A DNA stretch of 64,000 nt from contig NZ_CP034550.1 of the NCBI RefSeq assembly GCF_009498035.1, positions 4,154,001 to 4,218,000 on the forward strand, read 5' to 3'. The translations under genes were made by a program, and so were the position numbers. Below the pieces are notes generated by a model that saw nothing but the letters and a program-made list of their open reading frames with translations, had not been told where the DNA came from and did not search any database. The DNA is from Saccharothrix syringae. GTDB taxonomy: Bacteria; Actinomycetota; Actinomycetes; Mycobacteriales; Pseudonocardiaceae. This document shows, piece by piece, positions 1-8,401 of this stretch (position 1 is the stretch's first letter; every line of letters starts with the position of its first letter).

Positions 1-457
1 AGCGCCGGATGCGGCGGCGGATCTCGGCCCGTTCGCGCTCGACGGCGTAGGCCAGGTCGGCTTCGGCCAGGTTCAGGCGGGTCAGGGCGTGCTGGTTGAA
101 CACCGGTCGGCCGTCCTCGGCCAGGGCGCCGATGCCGAATTCCGGGCGGCTGGGTGCGCCGATCTTGCGGGCGACGGTGACGTCCAGGTCGGCGCCGATG
201 GCGGCGGCCACCTCCGCGGCCACGGGGACGCCGCCGCGCGGCAGGGCGAGCACCAGGGGGCGGTTGGTGCCGGTGGTGTGGAGGGCGGTGGTGCCGGTGG
301 GCCGGGGGGTGCCGGTGGCGGGGTGGAGGCGGTCGACCGGCGGCGGGTGGGCGTCGGTGGTGGTCGGCGGGCGGTTGCCGGTGGAGAGCAGTCGGGCGAC
401 CTCCCCGGCGAGTGCGCGCCCCGCCTCGGCCCGGTCGGCGAACACCGTCCTCCTCAC
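1..457 (-). CDS. Phosphoribosyltransferase-fold protein, 3' part cut by window edge
   Basis: Cytosolic phosphoribosyltransferase-like protein of the type linked to erythromycin-esterase-like domains in Actinobacteria (M. tuberculosis Rv2030c carries both on one chain). The start is GTG 457, preceded by GAGGTC, and reading leaves the window after about 152 residues. Residues 68-100 carry the core LALPRGGVPVA followed by VARKIGAP; later residues read FGIGALAEDG, as in the family. Residues 27-66 are a Pro/Thr-rich stretch longer than the short linker I expect there. It lies 25 bp downstream of the esterase-like gene on the same strand, so one mRNA is likely. The substrate is unknown for these stand-alone proteins. 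Confidence 0.85.
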   Translation of the reverse strand, partial: MRRTVFADRAEAGRALAGEVARLLSTGNRPPTTTDAHPPPVDRLHPATGTPRPTGTTALHTTGTNRPLVLALPRGGVPVAAEVAAAIGADLDVTVARKIGAPSRPEFGIGALAEDGRPVFNQHALTRLNLAEADLAYAVERERAEIRRRIRR

Positions 458-482
458 GGCGACCTCCTCGGCCGGTGCCGGC

Positions 483-2018
483 TCATGTCCCCGTCGGGTA
501 GGTCTCGGGTTCGAGCACGTCCACCCGGCGCGTGTGCAGCGGGTGCAGCGCCCGGCTCTGGTCGACCCAGACGAAGGCGTCGTAGCGATCGCCCGCGGTG
601 GTCGGGACGTAGTTGCCCCACCGCTCCCGCTCCGGGTGGTAGACCACGCCGATGGCGCGGTGGTCGAGCCGGTCGGTGAGCAGGTCCGGGCGGCCGGGCG
701 CGGTGCGGCGGGGGAAGGTCAGCACCGCGCGTTCGGGGGCGGTGCGGTGCAGCACGTCCTCCAGCGAACCCGGTCGGGCCGGCGGGACCGGCAGCTCGCG
801 CGTCGGCGCGCCCCAGGAGCCGGCGGCGACCACGGTGCCGTGGTGGGTGCCGAAACCGACCAGCACGACCTGGTCGTCGCCGTACCGCTCGCGGGCGAGC
901 TGGCCGGTGTTGACCTCGCCCCGGTCGGCCATGGTGGTGGCGCGGGCGTCGCCCACGTGGGTGTTGTGGGCCCAGACCACGGCCTTGGCGCCGGGGCCGT
1001 AGTGGGCCAGCAGCCGGGCGAGGGTGTCGTCCATGTGGCGGTCGCGGACGTTCCACGACTCCCGGCCGCCGGCGACCATCGCCCGGTAGTAGCGCTCGGC
1101 CCCGGCGACGACCTCGGCGTTCTGCCACGCGCCGAAGGCGCTGCCACGGGCGCTGTCGTGGGCGCTGCCACGGGTGCTGCCACGGGCGCTGCCACGGGCG
1201 CTGTCGTGGGCGCTGTCGTGGGCGCTGCCACGGGCGCTGCCACGGGCGCTGTCGTGGGCGCCCCCACGGGTGCTGTCGTGGGCGCTGCCAGGGCCGCTGT
1301 CGCGGACGCCCCGCCCGCCCCCGGGCCACTCGCCCGGGGGCAGCCCACCTCCGGTCGTGCCCTGCCCGCCGCCCCGCTCACCCGAGGCCCACCCGGCGGC
1401 CGCCCGTTCCCGCAGCCGCACCAGCAGGTCGACCACCTGGTCCTCGCAGCTCGTGGGCACGAACCGGGTCGCCTGGGCGTACTCCCGCGCGCTCTCGCCG
1501 TACGGCTCGAAGCACCGGTACGCGGCCAGTGCGGTGGGCACCTCCGCCGGGTCGTGCTCCCGCAGGTGCACCAGGATCTCGCGCAGCGATGCCCACAGCG
1601 AGTACACGTCCAGTCCGTGAAAACCCACTCGTTCGTGGACATCTCGGGCGGCGTTGTGCACGCGCAGCCACCGGCAGAAGTCGACGACCTCCTCGTTGGC
1701 CCACATCCACGTCGGCCAGCGCTCGAACGCCACCAGCGCCGCCCGGGGGTCCTCCGCGTCCGGCGAGCACCGCACCGCGCGGTCCACCCGGTCGCAGTCG
1801 GGCCAGTCGCCCTCCACGGCCACGAACGAGAACCCCAGCTCGGCCACCAGCCGCCGGGTCAGCAGCGCCCGCCACCGGTAGAACTCGTGCGTGCCGTGGC
1901 TGGCCTCGCCCAGCATCACCACCCGAGCGTTCCCCGCGCGGTCGAGCAGTTCGTCGAAGTCGCCCGCGTCGGTCAGCGGCGTGGCCAGCGCGGCGACGTC
2001 GTCCCGGTAGCGCGTCAT
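483..2018 (-). CDS. Erythromycin esterase family protein with a tetrapeptide-repeat insertion
   Basis: Homologue of the erythromycin esterase fold; chromosomal actinobacterial members are usually not resistance enzymes and their substrate is unknown. ATG 2018 is preceded by GGGAGGTGGGG. The N-terminal half has GEASHGTHEF and VAVEGDW, and the C-terminal half has WAHNTHVGDA, which match the conserved His and Glu sites of EreB-type enzymes. Between the halves, nucleotides 1140-1307 encode a low-complexity run of ARGS and AHDS tetrapeptides, with Gly-rich flanks, that family members do not need. The chain is 511 residues. A stress-type promoter lies just upstream (2056-2080), and the phosphoribosyltransferase gene follows after 25 bp. 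Confidence 0.9.
   Translation of the reverse strand: MTRYRDDVAALATPLTDAGDFDELLDRAGNARVVMLGEASHGTHEFYRWRALLTRRLVAELGFSFVAVEGDWPDCDRVDRAVRCSPDAEDPRAALVAFERWPTWMWANEEVVDFCRWLRVHNAARDVHERVGFHGLDVYSLWASLREILVHLREHDPAEVPTALAAYRCFEPYGESAREYAQATRFVPTSCEDQVVDLLVRLRERAAAGWASGERGGGQGTTGGGLPPGEWPGGGRGVRDSGPGSAHDSTRGGAHDSARGSARGSAHDSAHDSARGSARGSTRGSAHDSARGSAFGAWQNAEVVAGAERYYRAMVAGGRESWNVRDRHMDDTLARLLAHYGPGAKAVVWAHNTHVGDARATTMADRGEVNTGQLARERYGDDQVVLVGFGTHHGTVVAAGSWGAPTRELPVPPARPGSLEDVLHRTAPERAVLTFPRRTAPGRPDLLTDRLDHRAIGVVYHPERERWGNYVPTTAGDRYDAFVWVDQSRALHPLHTRRVDVLEPETYPTGT
1140..1307. repeat. 12-bp tandem repeat inside the esterase-like gene, 14 units
   Basis: Fourteen in-phase 12-bp units alternate between GCTGCCACGGGC and GCTGTCGTGGGC forms, with slight decay at the right end. 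On the coding strand they give ARGS or AHDS tetrapeptides, so the reading frame is kept whatever the copy number. Confidence 0.9.
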
Positions 2019-2055
2019 CCCCACCTCCCGACCGGTACCCGGCCCACGACCACGC

Positions 2056-2080
2056 CTACCCCCGCAGGCGCGCCGGAAAC
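2056..2080 (-). promoter_or_regulatory. SigB/SigF-type promoter of the esterase operon
   Basis: On the minus strand GTTT (2080-2077) is followed by a 15-nt spacer and GGGTAG (2061-2056), the form known for SigB of Streptomyces and SigF of mycobacteria. The esterase start codon is 38 nt downstream. Confidence 0.55.
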
Positions 2081-2097
2081 CCGTCGGAGCGGGGGGG

Positions 2098-2286
2098 CTA
2101 GCGGGTGGGGACGTCGGCCTGCCACCGGCAGGCCAGCACCACCAGCGGGACGCCGCACAGGGACAGCGCCACCGCCAGGACCATGCCCGTCGCACCGCCG
2201 TACAGGGGAGCCAGCCCGCCGAGCACGCCGGTCAACGCGGTCGCCACCACGGCCACCAGGAAACGCCTGCTGAAACGGTTCTTCAT
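2098..2286 (-). CDS. Small two-helix membrane protein, unknown function
   Basis: A 62-residue protein starting MKNRFSRRF. After a positively charged start there are two hydrophobic segments, about residues 9-28 and 32-50, and a short charged tail ending ADVPTR. This pattern suggests a small inner-membrane protein with the N-terminus inside. The ATG at 2286 is preferred over in-frame starts further upstream because it begins at the charged residues that precede the first helix. I recognise no family. It lies between the esterase promoter and the iron-protein gene and may have its own promoter. Confidence 0.55.
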   Translation of the reverse strand: MKNRFSRRFLVAVVATALTGVLGGLAPLYGGATGMVLAVALSLCGVPLVVLACRWQADVPTR

Positions 2287-2349
2287 GCGCCCAGGGTCCT
2301 CGCGCGCGGCGGCCGGCGCGACCACCGAAAGGCGGCGCCCCGGCCGACT

Positions 2350-2925
2350 TCAGTCGCGGGGCCGGGCCTCCGGGCTGGGCTTGCGGCCGGGCGTGAACGG
2401 GACGGTCAGGAAGGCCACCTCGACCGGGTGCTCGTAGCGCTTGCCGTTGACCGGGTCGTGGCGCATGAACCCCGGCGGCTCGATGTGGACCTGCACGTCG
2501 TAGTCGCCCGCACCGGGCATCGTGAAGTTGGCCCCGTAGTGGTGCAGGAACGGGTGCCACAGGAACGGCAGGCGGGTGTCCAGCACGTCCTCGCCGTCCC
2601 GGGTGACGGTGACCGTCACGTCCAGCTCCGGCACGAACCGCCCGTCGGCCGCGTCGGCGACGGCGATCTCCAGGTGCCCGTTGGCGTCCTCGGGCGCCTC
2701 CTGCCAGACCAGGCGGCCGTCCCGGCGGGCGTACATGCCCTCGGCGTCCTCCTGCACCAGCGCGACCAGGAACTCGCCCGCCTGCTTCACCACCGCGCCG
2801 GACTCCTCGCGCATCGCCTCCAGGGCGCGGCGGTAGGCGGCCCCCTCGGCGCGGGCCACGTCGAGCTGACCGGGGTCGGCCTCGTTGCTCGCGGCCATCG
2901 GCGGGGTCGTGCCGGGTGTGCTCAT
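2350..2925 (-). CDS. Iron transporter-like (Tp34/P19 family) protein, apparently cytosolic
   Basis: Resembles the Fe2+-binding P19/Tp34 family, which normally supplies iron in the periplasm. ATG 2925 has an AGGAGG site. Residues 1-65 are acidic and helical with no signal peptide or lipobox, and the beta-rich family domain follows at about 65-180. It contains LPFLWHPFLHHYGANF and a later HIEPPGFMRHD, supplying the Met/His ligands typical of the family. Lack of an export signal is odd for this role and suggests an intracellular metal-binding or sensing function (inference). The chain is 191 residues. No permease or lipoprotein partner is adjacent. Confidence 0.6.
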   Translation of the reverse strand: MSTPGTTPPMAASNEADPGQLDVARAEGAAYRRALEAMREESGAVVKQAGEFLVALVQEDAEGMYARRDGRLVWQEAPEDANGHLEIAVADAADGRFVPELDVTVTVTRDGEDVLDTRLPFLWHPFLHHYGANFTMPGAGDYDVQVHIEPPGFMRHDPVNGKRYEHPVEVAFLTVPFTPGRKPSPEARPRD

Positions 2926-2975
2926 CGCGCCCTCCTGAGCGTGCGTCCGAGCAGGTCGGCTACCCGCCCGGCGCC

Positions 2976-3039
2976 GTCCGATGTGCCGGGCCACCCCTTC
3001 GGGGGACGGGCCGGGGCGGGAGAACCGTCCACATCGGAC
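2976..3039. repeat. 10-bp inverted repeat GTCCGATGTG / CACATCGGAC
   Basis: Perfect arms at 2976-2985 and 3030-3039 flank a GC-rich 44-bp centre between two divergent genes. It could be a pair of regulator half-sites or the foot of a hairpin. Confidence 0.5.
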
Positions 3040-3102
3040 CCGAGCGGGCCGGTGGCGGCAACCGGGGGACGGGGCCGCGTTCGTGGTTGACCGCGCCCGC
3101 CG

Positions 3103-4344
3103 GTGCGGGACCATCACCCCGTGCGCGGTGGTTCCCCGCCCGGCGCCCAGGGCCGCCCGGAGGGCGCCGCTCCCGGGCAGCGCGCGCACGCCTCGTCCGC
3201 GAGCACGGTCGTGCAGGCCGGGCGCGACGTCACGTTCACCGTCGAGCAGCACGTCCACCACCCGCCGCCGTCGTGGCCGAGGGGCCTCGGGACCACCGCC
3301 CTGGTCGTGCTCGGGGGCGGGGTGCTGGTCACGGGTGCCCTGGTGCTGCTGCGCGCGGGCGTGCTGACGAGGGCGGTGCCCGCGTGGACCGCGGTCGTCG
3401 CCGTCGCGCTGGGCGCCGCCCCGGCGCTCCTGCTCCGGCGCTCGCGGCGGGGGCGGCGCACCCGGCAGGTCTTCCTGATCACGTCGGCCTTCCGCCAGAA
3501 GTACTGGGTCGCCGACTTCCTGCAGCGCCTGCACGGCGTGCTCGACCGCAGCGGCGTCGACCTGGTGCTGAAAGTGCCCGCCCGGGACTACGACGCGGCG
3601 GCGCAGGCCCACCACCTGCGGCGGGTCCTGGCCTCGGCCGACCGCTACGCGGGCGGGTTCGTGGTGGCGACCGAGGTGCACCGCATGCAAGCGGACCTGG
3701 TGGAGTTCTGCGCCGAGCTGGGGCTGCCGGTGGTGTTCACCGACATCGAGCCGTTCGACGACGTCGACCGCTACCCCGACAACGCGGCCTTCGTCGGCTA
3801 CCTCAGCCACGAGATCGGGGCGCTGGCCGGCCGCTGGCTGGTGTCCCGGTTGCAGCGCTGGGGGGTGGCGCGTCCGCACGTGCTGGTGGTGGCCAGCCGG
3901 GAGCACGCCGACCGGCAGGCGCGGTGCGCGGAGGTCGTGCGGGAGACCTGGCCCGACGCCCGCCTCGTCATCCAGGACGACTGCGCGTTCAGCCGGTCCC
4001 GCGCCTATGACGCCGTGCTGGCCGAGGTGCGCCGGGTCGCCGCGCGGGGCGATCGGCTGGACGCCGTGTTCTGCACGAACGACGAGATGGCGCTGGGCGC
4101 GGTCGACGCGCTGCGGGTGGCGAACTCGCCGGCCACCGGGGAGGCGGTCGTGATCGGCGTGGACGGGGTCCTCGAAGCCCGGGCCCTGATCGACGCCGGG
4201 ACGAGCCCCCTGCGCGCCACCGTGGTGCAGGACTCGCACCGGCTCGCCGAGTCCGCCGCGCACGTCCTGGAGCGGATGTGCAAGGGCCGCGCGGTCGCCA
4301 GGCGGACCGTGCTGGAACCGGAGGTGCACGAGGCCGGGGCTTGA
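3103..4344 (+). CDS. Membrane-anchored periplasmic-binding-protein-like sensor, ligand domain inside the cell
   Basis: A 413-residue protein. Residues 1-55 are hydrophilic and contain VVQAGRDV, a motif that recurs in actinobacterial NTPase and effector-associated proteins. Two transmembrane helices follow (about 62-84 and 88-108), and RRSRRGRRTRQ after the second sets the following domain on the cytosolic side by the positive-inside rule. Residues 122-410 form a type-I sugar-binding fold like the ligand half of LacI or RbsB (FLITSAFRQKYWVADFLQ, AVFCTNDEMALGAVDAL, VVIGVDG). There is no DNA-binding domain. Start GTG 3103 is uncertain; GTG 3121 is an alternative and neither has a strong ribosome site. 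Probably a sensor; partner unknown. Confidence 0.7.
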   Translation: MRDHHPVRGGSPPGAQGRPEGAAPGQRAHASSASTVVQAGRDVTFTVEQHVHHPPPSWPRGLGTTALVVLGGGVLVTGALVLLRAGVLTRAVPAWTAVVAVALGAAPALLLRRSRRGRRTRQVFLITSAFRQKYWVADFLQRLHGVLDRSGVDLVLKVPARDYDAAAQAHHLRRVLASADRYAGGFVVATEVHRMQADLVEFCAELGLPVVFTDIEPFDDVDRYPDNAAFVGYLSHEIGALAGRWLVSRLQRWGVARPHVLVVASREHADRQARCAEVVRETWPDARLVIQDDCAFSRSRAYDAVLAEVRRVAARGDRLDAVFCTNDEMALGAVDALRVANSPATGEAVVIGVDGVLEARALIDAGTSPLRATVVQDSHRLAESAAHVLERMCKGRAVARRTVLEPEVHEAGA

Positions 4345-4520
4345 CTACTCCTCGTGCACCCCTAGAAGTCGGCGGGAATAGTTCACCGGGTTACCCAATA
4401 AAGGTGTAGACCAGAGCCGCGACCTGCTGGGACGTGGTATGTCCCGACATCGCTGGTGATTCAGGCACATGAACCTCGCCGTAAAAGTTTCGGGTTCGAG
4501 TGGGCTGAATCAATTCGCCA

Positions 4521-4549
4521 TTGACTCCGGCGATAAAGGTCTGCATGTT
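4521..4549 (+). promoter_or_regulatory. Housekeeping-type promoter before the LacI gene
   Basis: TTGACT, 17-nt spacer, CATGTT. It ends 38 nt before GTG 4588. The paralogous LacI gene at 18,771-19,649 has TTGACT-N17-CATTCT at almost the same distance, which supports it. Confidence 0.45.
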
Positions 4550-4587
4550 GGTCAGACCCCGTCCCCTCGGTTACAGGAGCACAGCAC

Positions 4588-5457
4588 GTGGTCACCATCG
4601 CGGAGGTCGCCCGGCACGCAGGTCTGGCCGTCAGCACGGTGTCCTACGCGCTCAGCGGCAAGCGGTCGGTCTCGCCCGCCACCAGGCGGCGCGTGGAGGA
4701 GAGCGCGCGGCAGCTCGGCTACCGCTCACGTCGGCCCGACGGCCTGGTGCTGGGCGTGGTGGTGCCGCCCGACCTCGACGCCGCCGGGAGGTGGCTGGAG
4801 GCGTTCGTCGCCGCGGCCGCCGCCCGCGCGCGCCGCGCCGACGCGACCCTGGTGGTCACGTCCCCGGGCGCCGCGACGAGCGGTTGCCACGGCCTGGTCG
4901 TGCTGGCCCCGGCGCCCGTGCCGGTCCTGCTCGACGTGCCCGTGGTCCGGGTCGGCCCGGCCGACGACCCCGACCAGGTGCGGGTGGACGTCGACCGGGC
5001 GGCGGCCGGCGAGCTGTGCGCCGAGCACCTGGCCGACCTCGGCCACCGCGCGGTGGCGTTCGTGCACCGCGACCCGCTGGCGGAGTTCTTCTGCGGCCTG
5101 GCGCGCGGCTGCGACGCGCGGGGCCTGGAGGTCCGGCCGCACCGCTGGCCGGCCCGGGACCTGCTCGGCGACACCGCCCGCCCCACCGCCTACGTGGCCG
5201 CCGACGGCGCCGTGCTCGGCGACGTGCTGGCCACCCTGCGCGCGGGGCACGTGCGGGTGCCCGGGGACGCGTCCGTGGTCGCCCTGTGCCCGGACGAGGT
5301 CGCCGCGCCCGAGGGGGTCACCTCGATCTCGGTGTGGCCCGCGGAACTCGGTGAGGCGGCCGTCGAGGCGGTGCTGGACGACCGGGCCGGGCGGCTCCTG
5401 CGGCCGCACCTGACCGTTCGGGGCGCCGCGCGGCACGACCTCGTCACCCGCCCCTGA
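4588..5457 (+). CDS. LacI family transcriptional regulator (paralogue A)
   Basis: A 289-residue repressor. The N-terminal helix-turn-helix (VTIAEVARHAGLAVSTVSYAL, split by the hinge near residue 50) is nearly identical to that of the gene at 18,771-19,649, so both may read the same operator. The effector domain is about 50 residues shorter than in typical LacI proteins; the usual N-terminal subdomain is reduced but GHRAVAFV and the DASVVALC strand are kept. GTG 4588 has ACAGGAGCACAGC before it. It lies downstream of the membrane sensor without a sugar transport operon beside it, so its target cannot be read from context. Confidence 0.9.
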   Translation: MVTIAEVARHAGLAVSTVSYALSGKRSVSPATRRRVEESARQLGYRSRRPDGLVLGVVVPPDLDAAGRWLEAFVAAAAARARRADATLVVTSPGAATSGCHGLVVLAPAPVPVLLDVPVVRVGPADDPDQVRVDVDRAAAGELCAEHLADLGHRAVAFVHRDPLAEFFCGLARGCDARGLEVRPHRWPARDLLGDTARPTAYVAADGAVLGDVLATLRAGHVRVPGDASVVALCPDEVAAPEGVTSISVWPAELGEAAVEAVLDDRAGRLLRPHLTVRGAARHDLVTRP

Positions 5458-5527
5458 CCCGCACGGGGCCGCGCCTGAGCCGCCCTGAGCAGGGGCTGAG
5501 CCGCCCTGGCCTGCCTCTGAGCCGGGT

Positions 5528-5583
5528 CCTGGTCGGCGCGGCCTGGTCGGCGTGGCCTGGTCGGCGCGGCCTGCTGGCCGCAG
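5528..5583. repeat. 14-bp tandem repeat, four units
   Basis: CCTGGTCGGCGCGG is repeated three times with one change, plus a decayed fourth copy. It sits between the 3' ends of two convergent LacI genes. Confidence 0.8.
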
Positions 5584-5629
5584 CCCGGTGGCCGCGGCCC
5601 GCACCTCCCGCGCCCCCGCTCGAACCACC

Positions 5630-6649
5630 TCAGGTGGAGTCGCGCACCACCAGCTCGGTCGGCAGGATCGCCGCGGCCGGCGGCTGCCCCGAGGTCAGCT
5701 CCAGCAGCAACCGCACCATCTCGCGGGTGATCCGCTCGAACGGCTGCCGCACCGTGGTCAGCGCGGGCCGCGTCGAGCGGGCGGTCACCGAGTCGTCGAA
5801 GCCGCCCACCGCGACGTCCTCCGGCACCCGCCTGCCGGAGTCGCGCAGCACGTCCAGCGCCCCGGCGGCCATCAGGTCCGAGGCCACGAAGACCGCGTCC
5901 AACCCCGGCTCCCGCTCCAGCAGCCGCGCCATGGCGGCCTCGCCGCCCGCCCGGCTGTAGTCGCCGTGCTCGACCAGCGACGCGGTCGCCCCGGCCCCGA
6001 GCACGTCGCGGTACCCGGCCAGCCGCTCGACCCCGCCGGGCGTGTCCGGCGGCCCCGCGATGGTGGCGATCCGCCGCCGGCCGCGCTCCCTCAGGTGCTC
6101 CACCAGCCGGCGCGCGCCCGAGCGGTCGTCGGCCGCGGCGTAGGCGACGCGGCCCTCGTGGCCGATGGGCTTGCCGCAGGCCACCACCGGGATGCCGGTG
6201 TGCCGCAGGTCCTCCAGCAGCGGGTTCCCGGTGTGCGAGGACACCAGCAGCACGCCGCCGACGTGCCCGGCGGCGATGAACCGGCGGGTGCGCTCGCGTT
6301 CCACCTCGTTGCCCGCGGTCATCAGCAGCAGCGGCACGTCGTGCTCGGCCAGCGCCTGGGTGCAGCCCTGGAGCAGGACGCTGAAGTTGGGGTCCTCGAA
6401 CAGCCGCTGCTGCGGCTCGGTGAGCACGAACGCCACCGACAGCGCCCGCTGGGTGACCAGGCTGCGCGCCGCCGAGTTGGCGACGTAGCCGGTCGTGCGC
6501 ACGGCCCGGCGGACCGCCTCCAGCGCGCTCGGGCTGACGTTGTGCCCGCCGTTGAGCGCGCGCGACACCGTGCCCCGCGACACGCCGGCCGCGGCGGCCA
6601 CGTCGTGGATGGTCGCCCGACGCCGTGCCTTGCCGTGGTCGACGGTCAT
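5630..6649 (-). CDS. LacI family repressor of the beta-galactoside import operon
   Basis: A 339-residue, full-length LacI protein. The helix-turn-helix is at residues 12-35 (TIHDVAAAAGVSRGTVSRAL), and the ligand domain contains VFVASDLMAAGALDVLRDSG and VAVGGFDD. It is the last gene of the importer operon, 7 bp after the permease stop. It is therefore very likely the regulator that binds the two palindromes in the 9,739-9,840 intergenic region and controls both its own operon and the divergent beta-galactosidase. ATG 6649 is preceded by GTGAGGAAGGC. Confidence 0.93.
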   Translation of the reverse strand: MTVDHGKARRRATIHDVAAAAGVSRGTVSRALNGGHNVSPSALEAVRRAVRTTGYVANSAARSLVTQRALSVAFVLTEPQQRLFEDPNFSVLLQGCTQALAEHDVPLLLMTAGNEVERERTRRFIAAGHVGGVLLVSSHTGNPLLEDLRHTGIPVVACGKPIGHEGRVAYAAADDRSGARRLVEHLRERGRRRIATIAGPPDTPGGVERLAGYRDVLGAGATASLVEHGDYSRAGGEAAMARLLEREPGLDAVFVASDLMAAGALDVLRDSGRRVPEDVAVGGFDDSVTARSTRPALTTVRQPFERITREMVRLLLELTSGQPPAAAILPTELVVRDST

Positions 6650-6656
6650 GCCTTCC

Positions 6657-7493
6657 TCACGCCTTCACCGAACCCGAGAGCAGGTCGACCCGCCAGTACC
6701 GCTGCAGCAGCAGGAACAACCCGATCAAGGGTAGAACGGACACCAGGGCCCCGGCGACCACCAGGGTGTAGAGGGCGGGTGTGGTGTTGCCCTGGTTGAG
6801 CAGCGTGTAGAGGCCGAGGGTGACCGGGAACTTCCGGTCGTCGCCGAGCATGATGAACGGCAGCAGGAAGTTGTTCCAGATCGACACGAACTGGAACAGG
6901 AACACCGTGACCAGGCCCGGCAGCATCATCGGCAGCGCGATCGAGGTCAGGATGCGGGTCTCGCCCGCCCCGTCGGTGCGGGCCGCCTCGACCACGTCGT
7001 CCGGCACCGACGCCGCCGCGTGGATGCGCGCCAGGTAGATGCCGTACGGGCTGATCACGCTCGGCAGCAGCACCGACAGGTACGAGTCGGTCAGCCCGAC
7101 CTCCGACAGCAGCAGGTACTGCGGGATGGCCAGCACCACCGCGGGCACCAGCACGCCCGCGATGAGCGCGTTGAAGAACAGGTCTCGCCCGCGGAAGGAG
7201 TACTTGGCCAGCGCGTACCCGGTCACGCCGGACACCGCCGCGGACAGCAGGGCGCCCACCCCCGCGTACACCGCGGAGTTGGCCACCCAGGTCCAGAACA
7301 GGCCCTCGCGGTAGCCGAACAGGTCGCCGAGGTTGCCCAGCAGGGACGAGCCCGGCTCGAACGTCGGGGTGGCGAACAGCTCGCCGCTGCCCTTGGTGGC
7401 CGCGACCACCACCCACGCCACCGGGAACAGGCAGTACAGCGCGCCGAGCAGCAGGACCAGCGTCGGCAGCAGGGGGCGGCGGCGGGCGGTCAC
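6657..7493 (-). CDS. Carbohydrate ABC transporter permease, MalG type
   Basis: Inner-membrane subunit of a CUT1-class sugar importer, 278 residues with about six helices. The cytosolic EAA loop that docks the ATPase reads EAARTDGAGETRILTSIALP. Its GTG start overlaps the stop of the preceding permease by 4 bp (7490-7493), so translation is coupled. No ATPase gene lies in this operon; actinomycetes commonly serve such importers with one shared ATPase encoded elsewhere (MsiK in Streptomyces), which is the likely solution here. Confidence 0.95.
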   Translation of the reverse strand: MTARRRPLLPTLVLLLGALYCLFPVAWVVVAATKGSGELFATPTFEPGSSLLGNLGDLFGYREGLFWTWVANSAVYAGVGALLSAAVSGVTGYALAKYSFRGRDLFFNALIAGVLVPAVVLAIPQYLLLSEVGLTDSYLSVLLPSVISPYGIYLARIHAAASVPDDVVEAARTDGAGETRILTSIALPMMLPGLVTVFLFQFVSIWNNFLLPFIMLGDDRKFPVTLGLYTLLNQGNTTPALYTLVVAGALVSVLPLIGLFLLLQRYWRVDLLSGSVKA

Positions 7494-8401
7494 CGCAGGC
7501 CCCCGAACCGCCGCGCGACCCGCAGCAGGCCGAACGAGACCAGGCCCGTGCCCAGGCCGATCAACACCGACGTGGCCGCCGCCGAGTGCACGTCACCCCG
7601 GGCGAAGGCGTCCTGGTAGACCTTCATCAGCGGGGTCCAGGTGCGGGACAGGGAGTTGGTCAGCGGCGCCAGCGTGGTCGGCTCGGCGAACACCTGGAGG
7701 GTCGCGATGACCGAGAACAGCGCGGTCAGCACCAGCGCGGGCGTGAGCAGCGGGAGCTTGACCCGCAGCGCCACCTGCAACGGCGTGCAGCCGTCGATGC
7801 GCGCGGCCTCGTGCAGCTCGCGCGGGATGGCGCGCAGCGCCGTGTGGAGGACGATCGTGTTGTAGCCCACGCCGCCCCACACCGCGATGTTGGCCAGCGC
7901 GAAGTAGATGCCGGTGGGGGACAGGAAGTCGACCTCCGGCAGCTCCAGCGCGCGCAGCGCCTGGTTGAGCGGGCTGGTGGCGGGCAGGTACAGGAAGCCC
8001 CACAGCACGGTGGCGATGACGCCGGGGACCGCGTACGGCAGGAAGATGGCCAGCCGGGCGAACCCGCGGGCCGGTGCCCGCTCCTCGTCCAGCAGGAGCG
8101 CGAACACCAGTGCCAGCCCCAGCATGACCGGCACCAGCAGGCCGCCGTAGAGCAGCACCCGCACCACACCCGCGCCCAGCTCGGCGTCGGTGAGGGCGCG
8201 CAGGTAGTTGCCCGGGCCGGCGAACACCTCGCGGCGGCTGCCCCGGCCCAGGCCGAGCCCGGAGACCTCGACCCGGAACAGGCTCAGGTACAGCGCGTAG
8301 CCGATGGGCAGCAGGAACGTCAGGGCGAACAGCACGACCGCGGGCGCGGCGAAGGCGTACGGCGCCGCGCCGGCGGTCGTGGGCCGGGAACGCGTCCTCA
8401 T
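7490..8401 (-). CDS. Carbohydrate ABC transporter permease, MalF type
   Basis: Second permease subunit, 303 residues, with a first helix at about residues 15-37 followed by a periplasmic loop and five more helices. The EAA loop reads EAARIDGCTPLQVALRVKLP. ATG 8401 overlaps the TGA of the binding-protein gene in an ATGA arrangement, and the 3' end overlaps the MalG-type gene. Together with those neighbours it forms the channel for the sugar released to the GH42 enzyme (inferred from the divergent layout). Confidence 0.95.
   Translation of the reverse strand: MRTRSRPTTAGAAPYAFAAPAVVLFALTFLLPIGYALYLSLFRVEVSGLGLGRGSRREVFAGPGNYLRALTDAELGAGVVRVLLYGGLLVPVMLGLALVFALLLDEERAPARGFARLAIFLPYAVPGVIATVLWGFLYLPATSPLNQALRALELPEVDFLSPTGIYFALANIAVWGGVGYNTIVLHTALRAIPRELHEAARIDGCTPLQVALRVKLPLLTPALVLTALFSVIATLQVFAEPTTLAPLTNSLSRTWTPLMKVYQDAFARGDVHSAAATSVLIGLGTGLVSFGLLRVARRFGGLR

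Noticed and set aside
483..2018. Macrolide resistance gene
   Set aside because: Chromosomal esterase-like homologues next to a phosphoribosyltransferase are common in actinobacteria. Nothing here suggests mobility, and the repeat insertion is unlike resistance enzymes.
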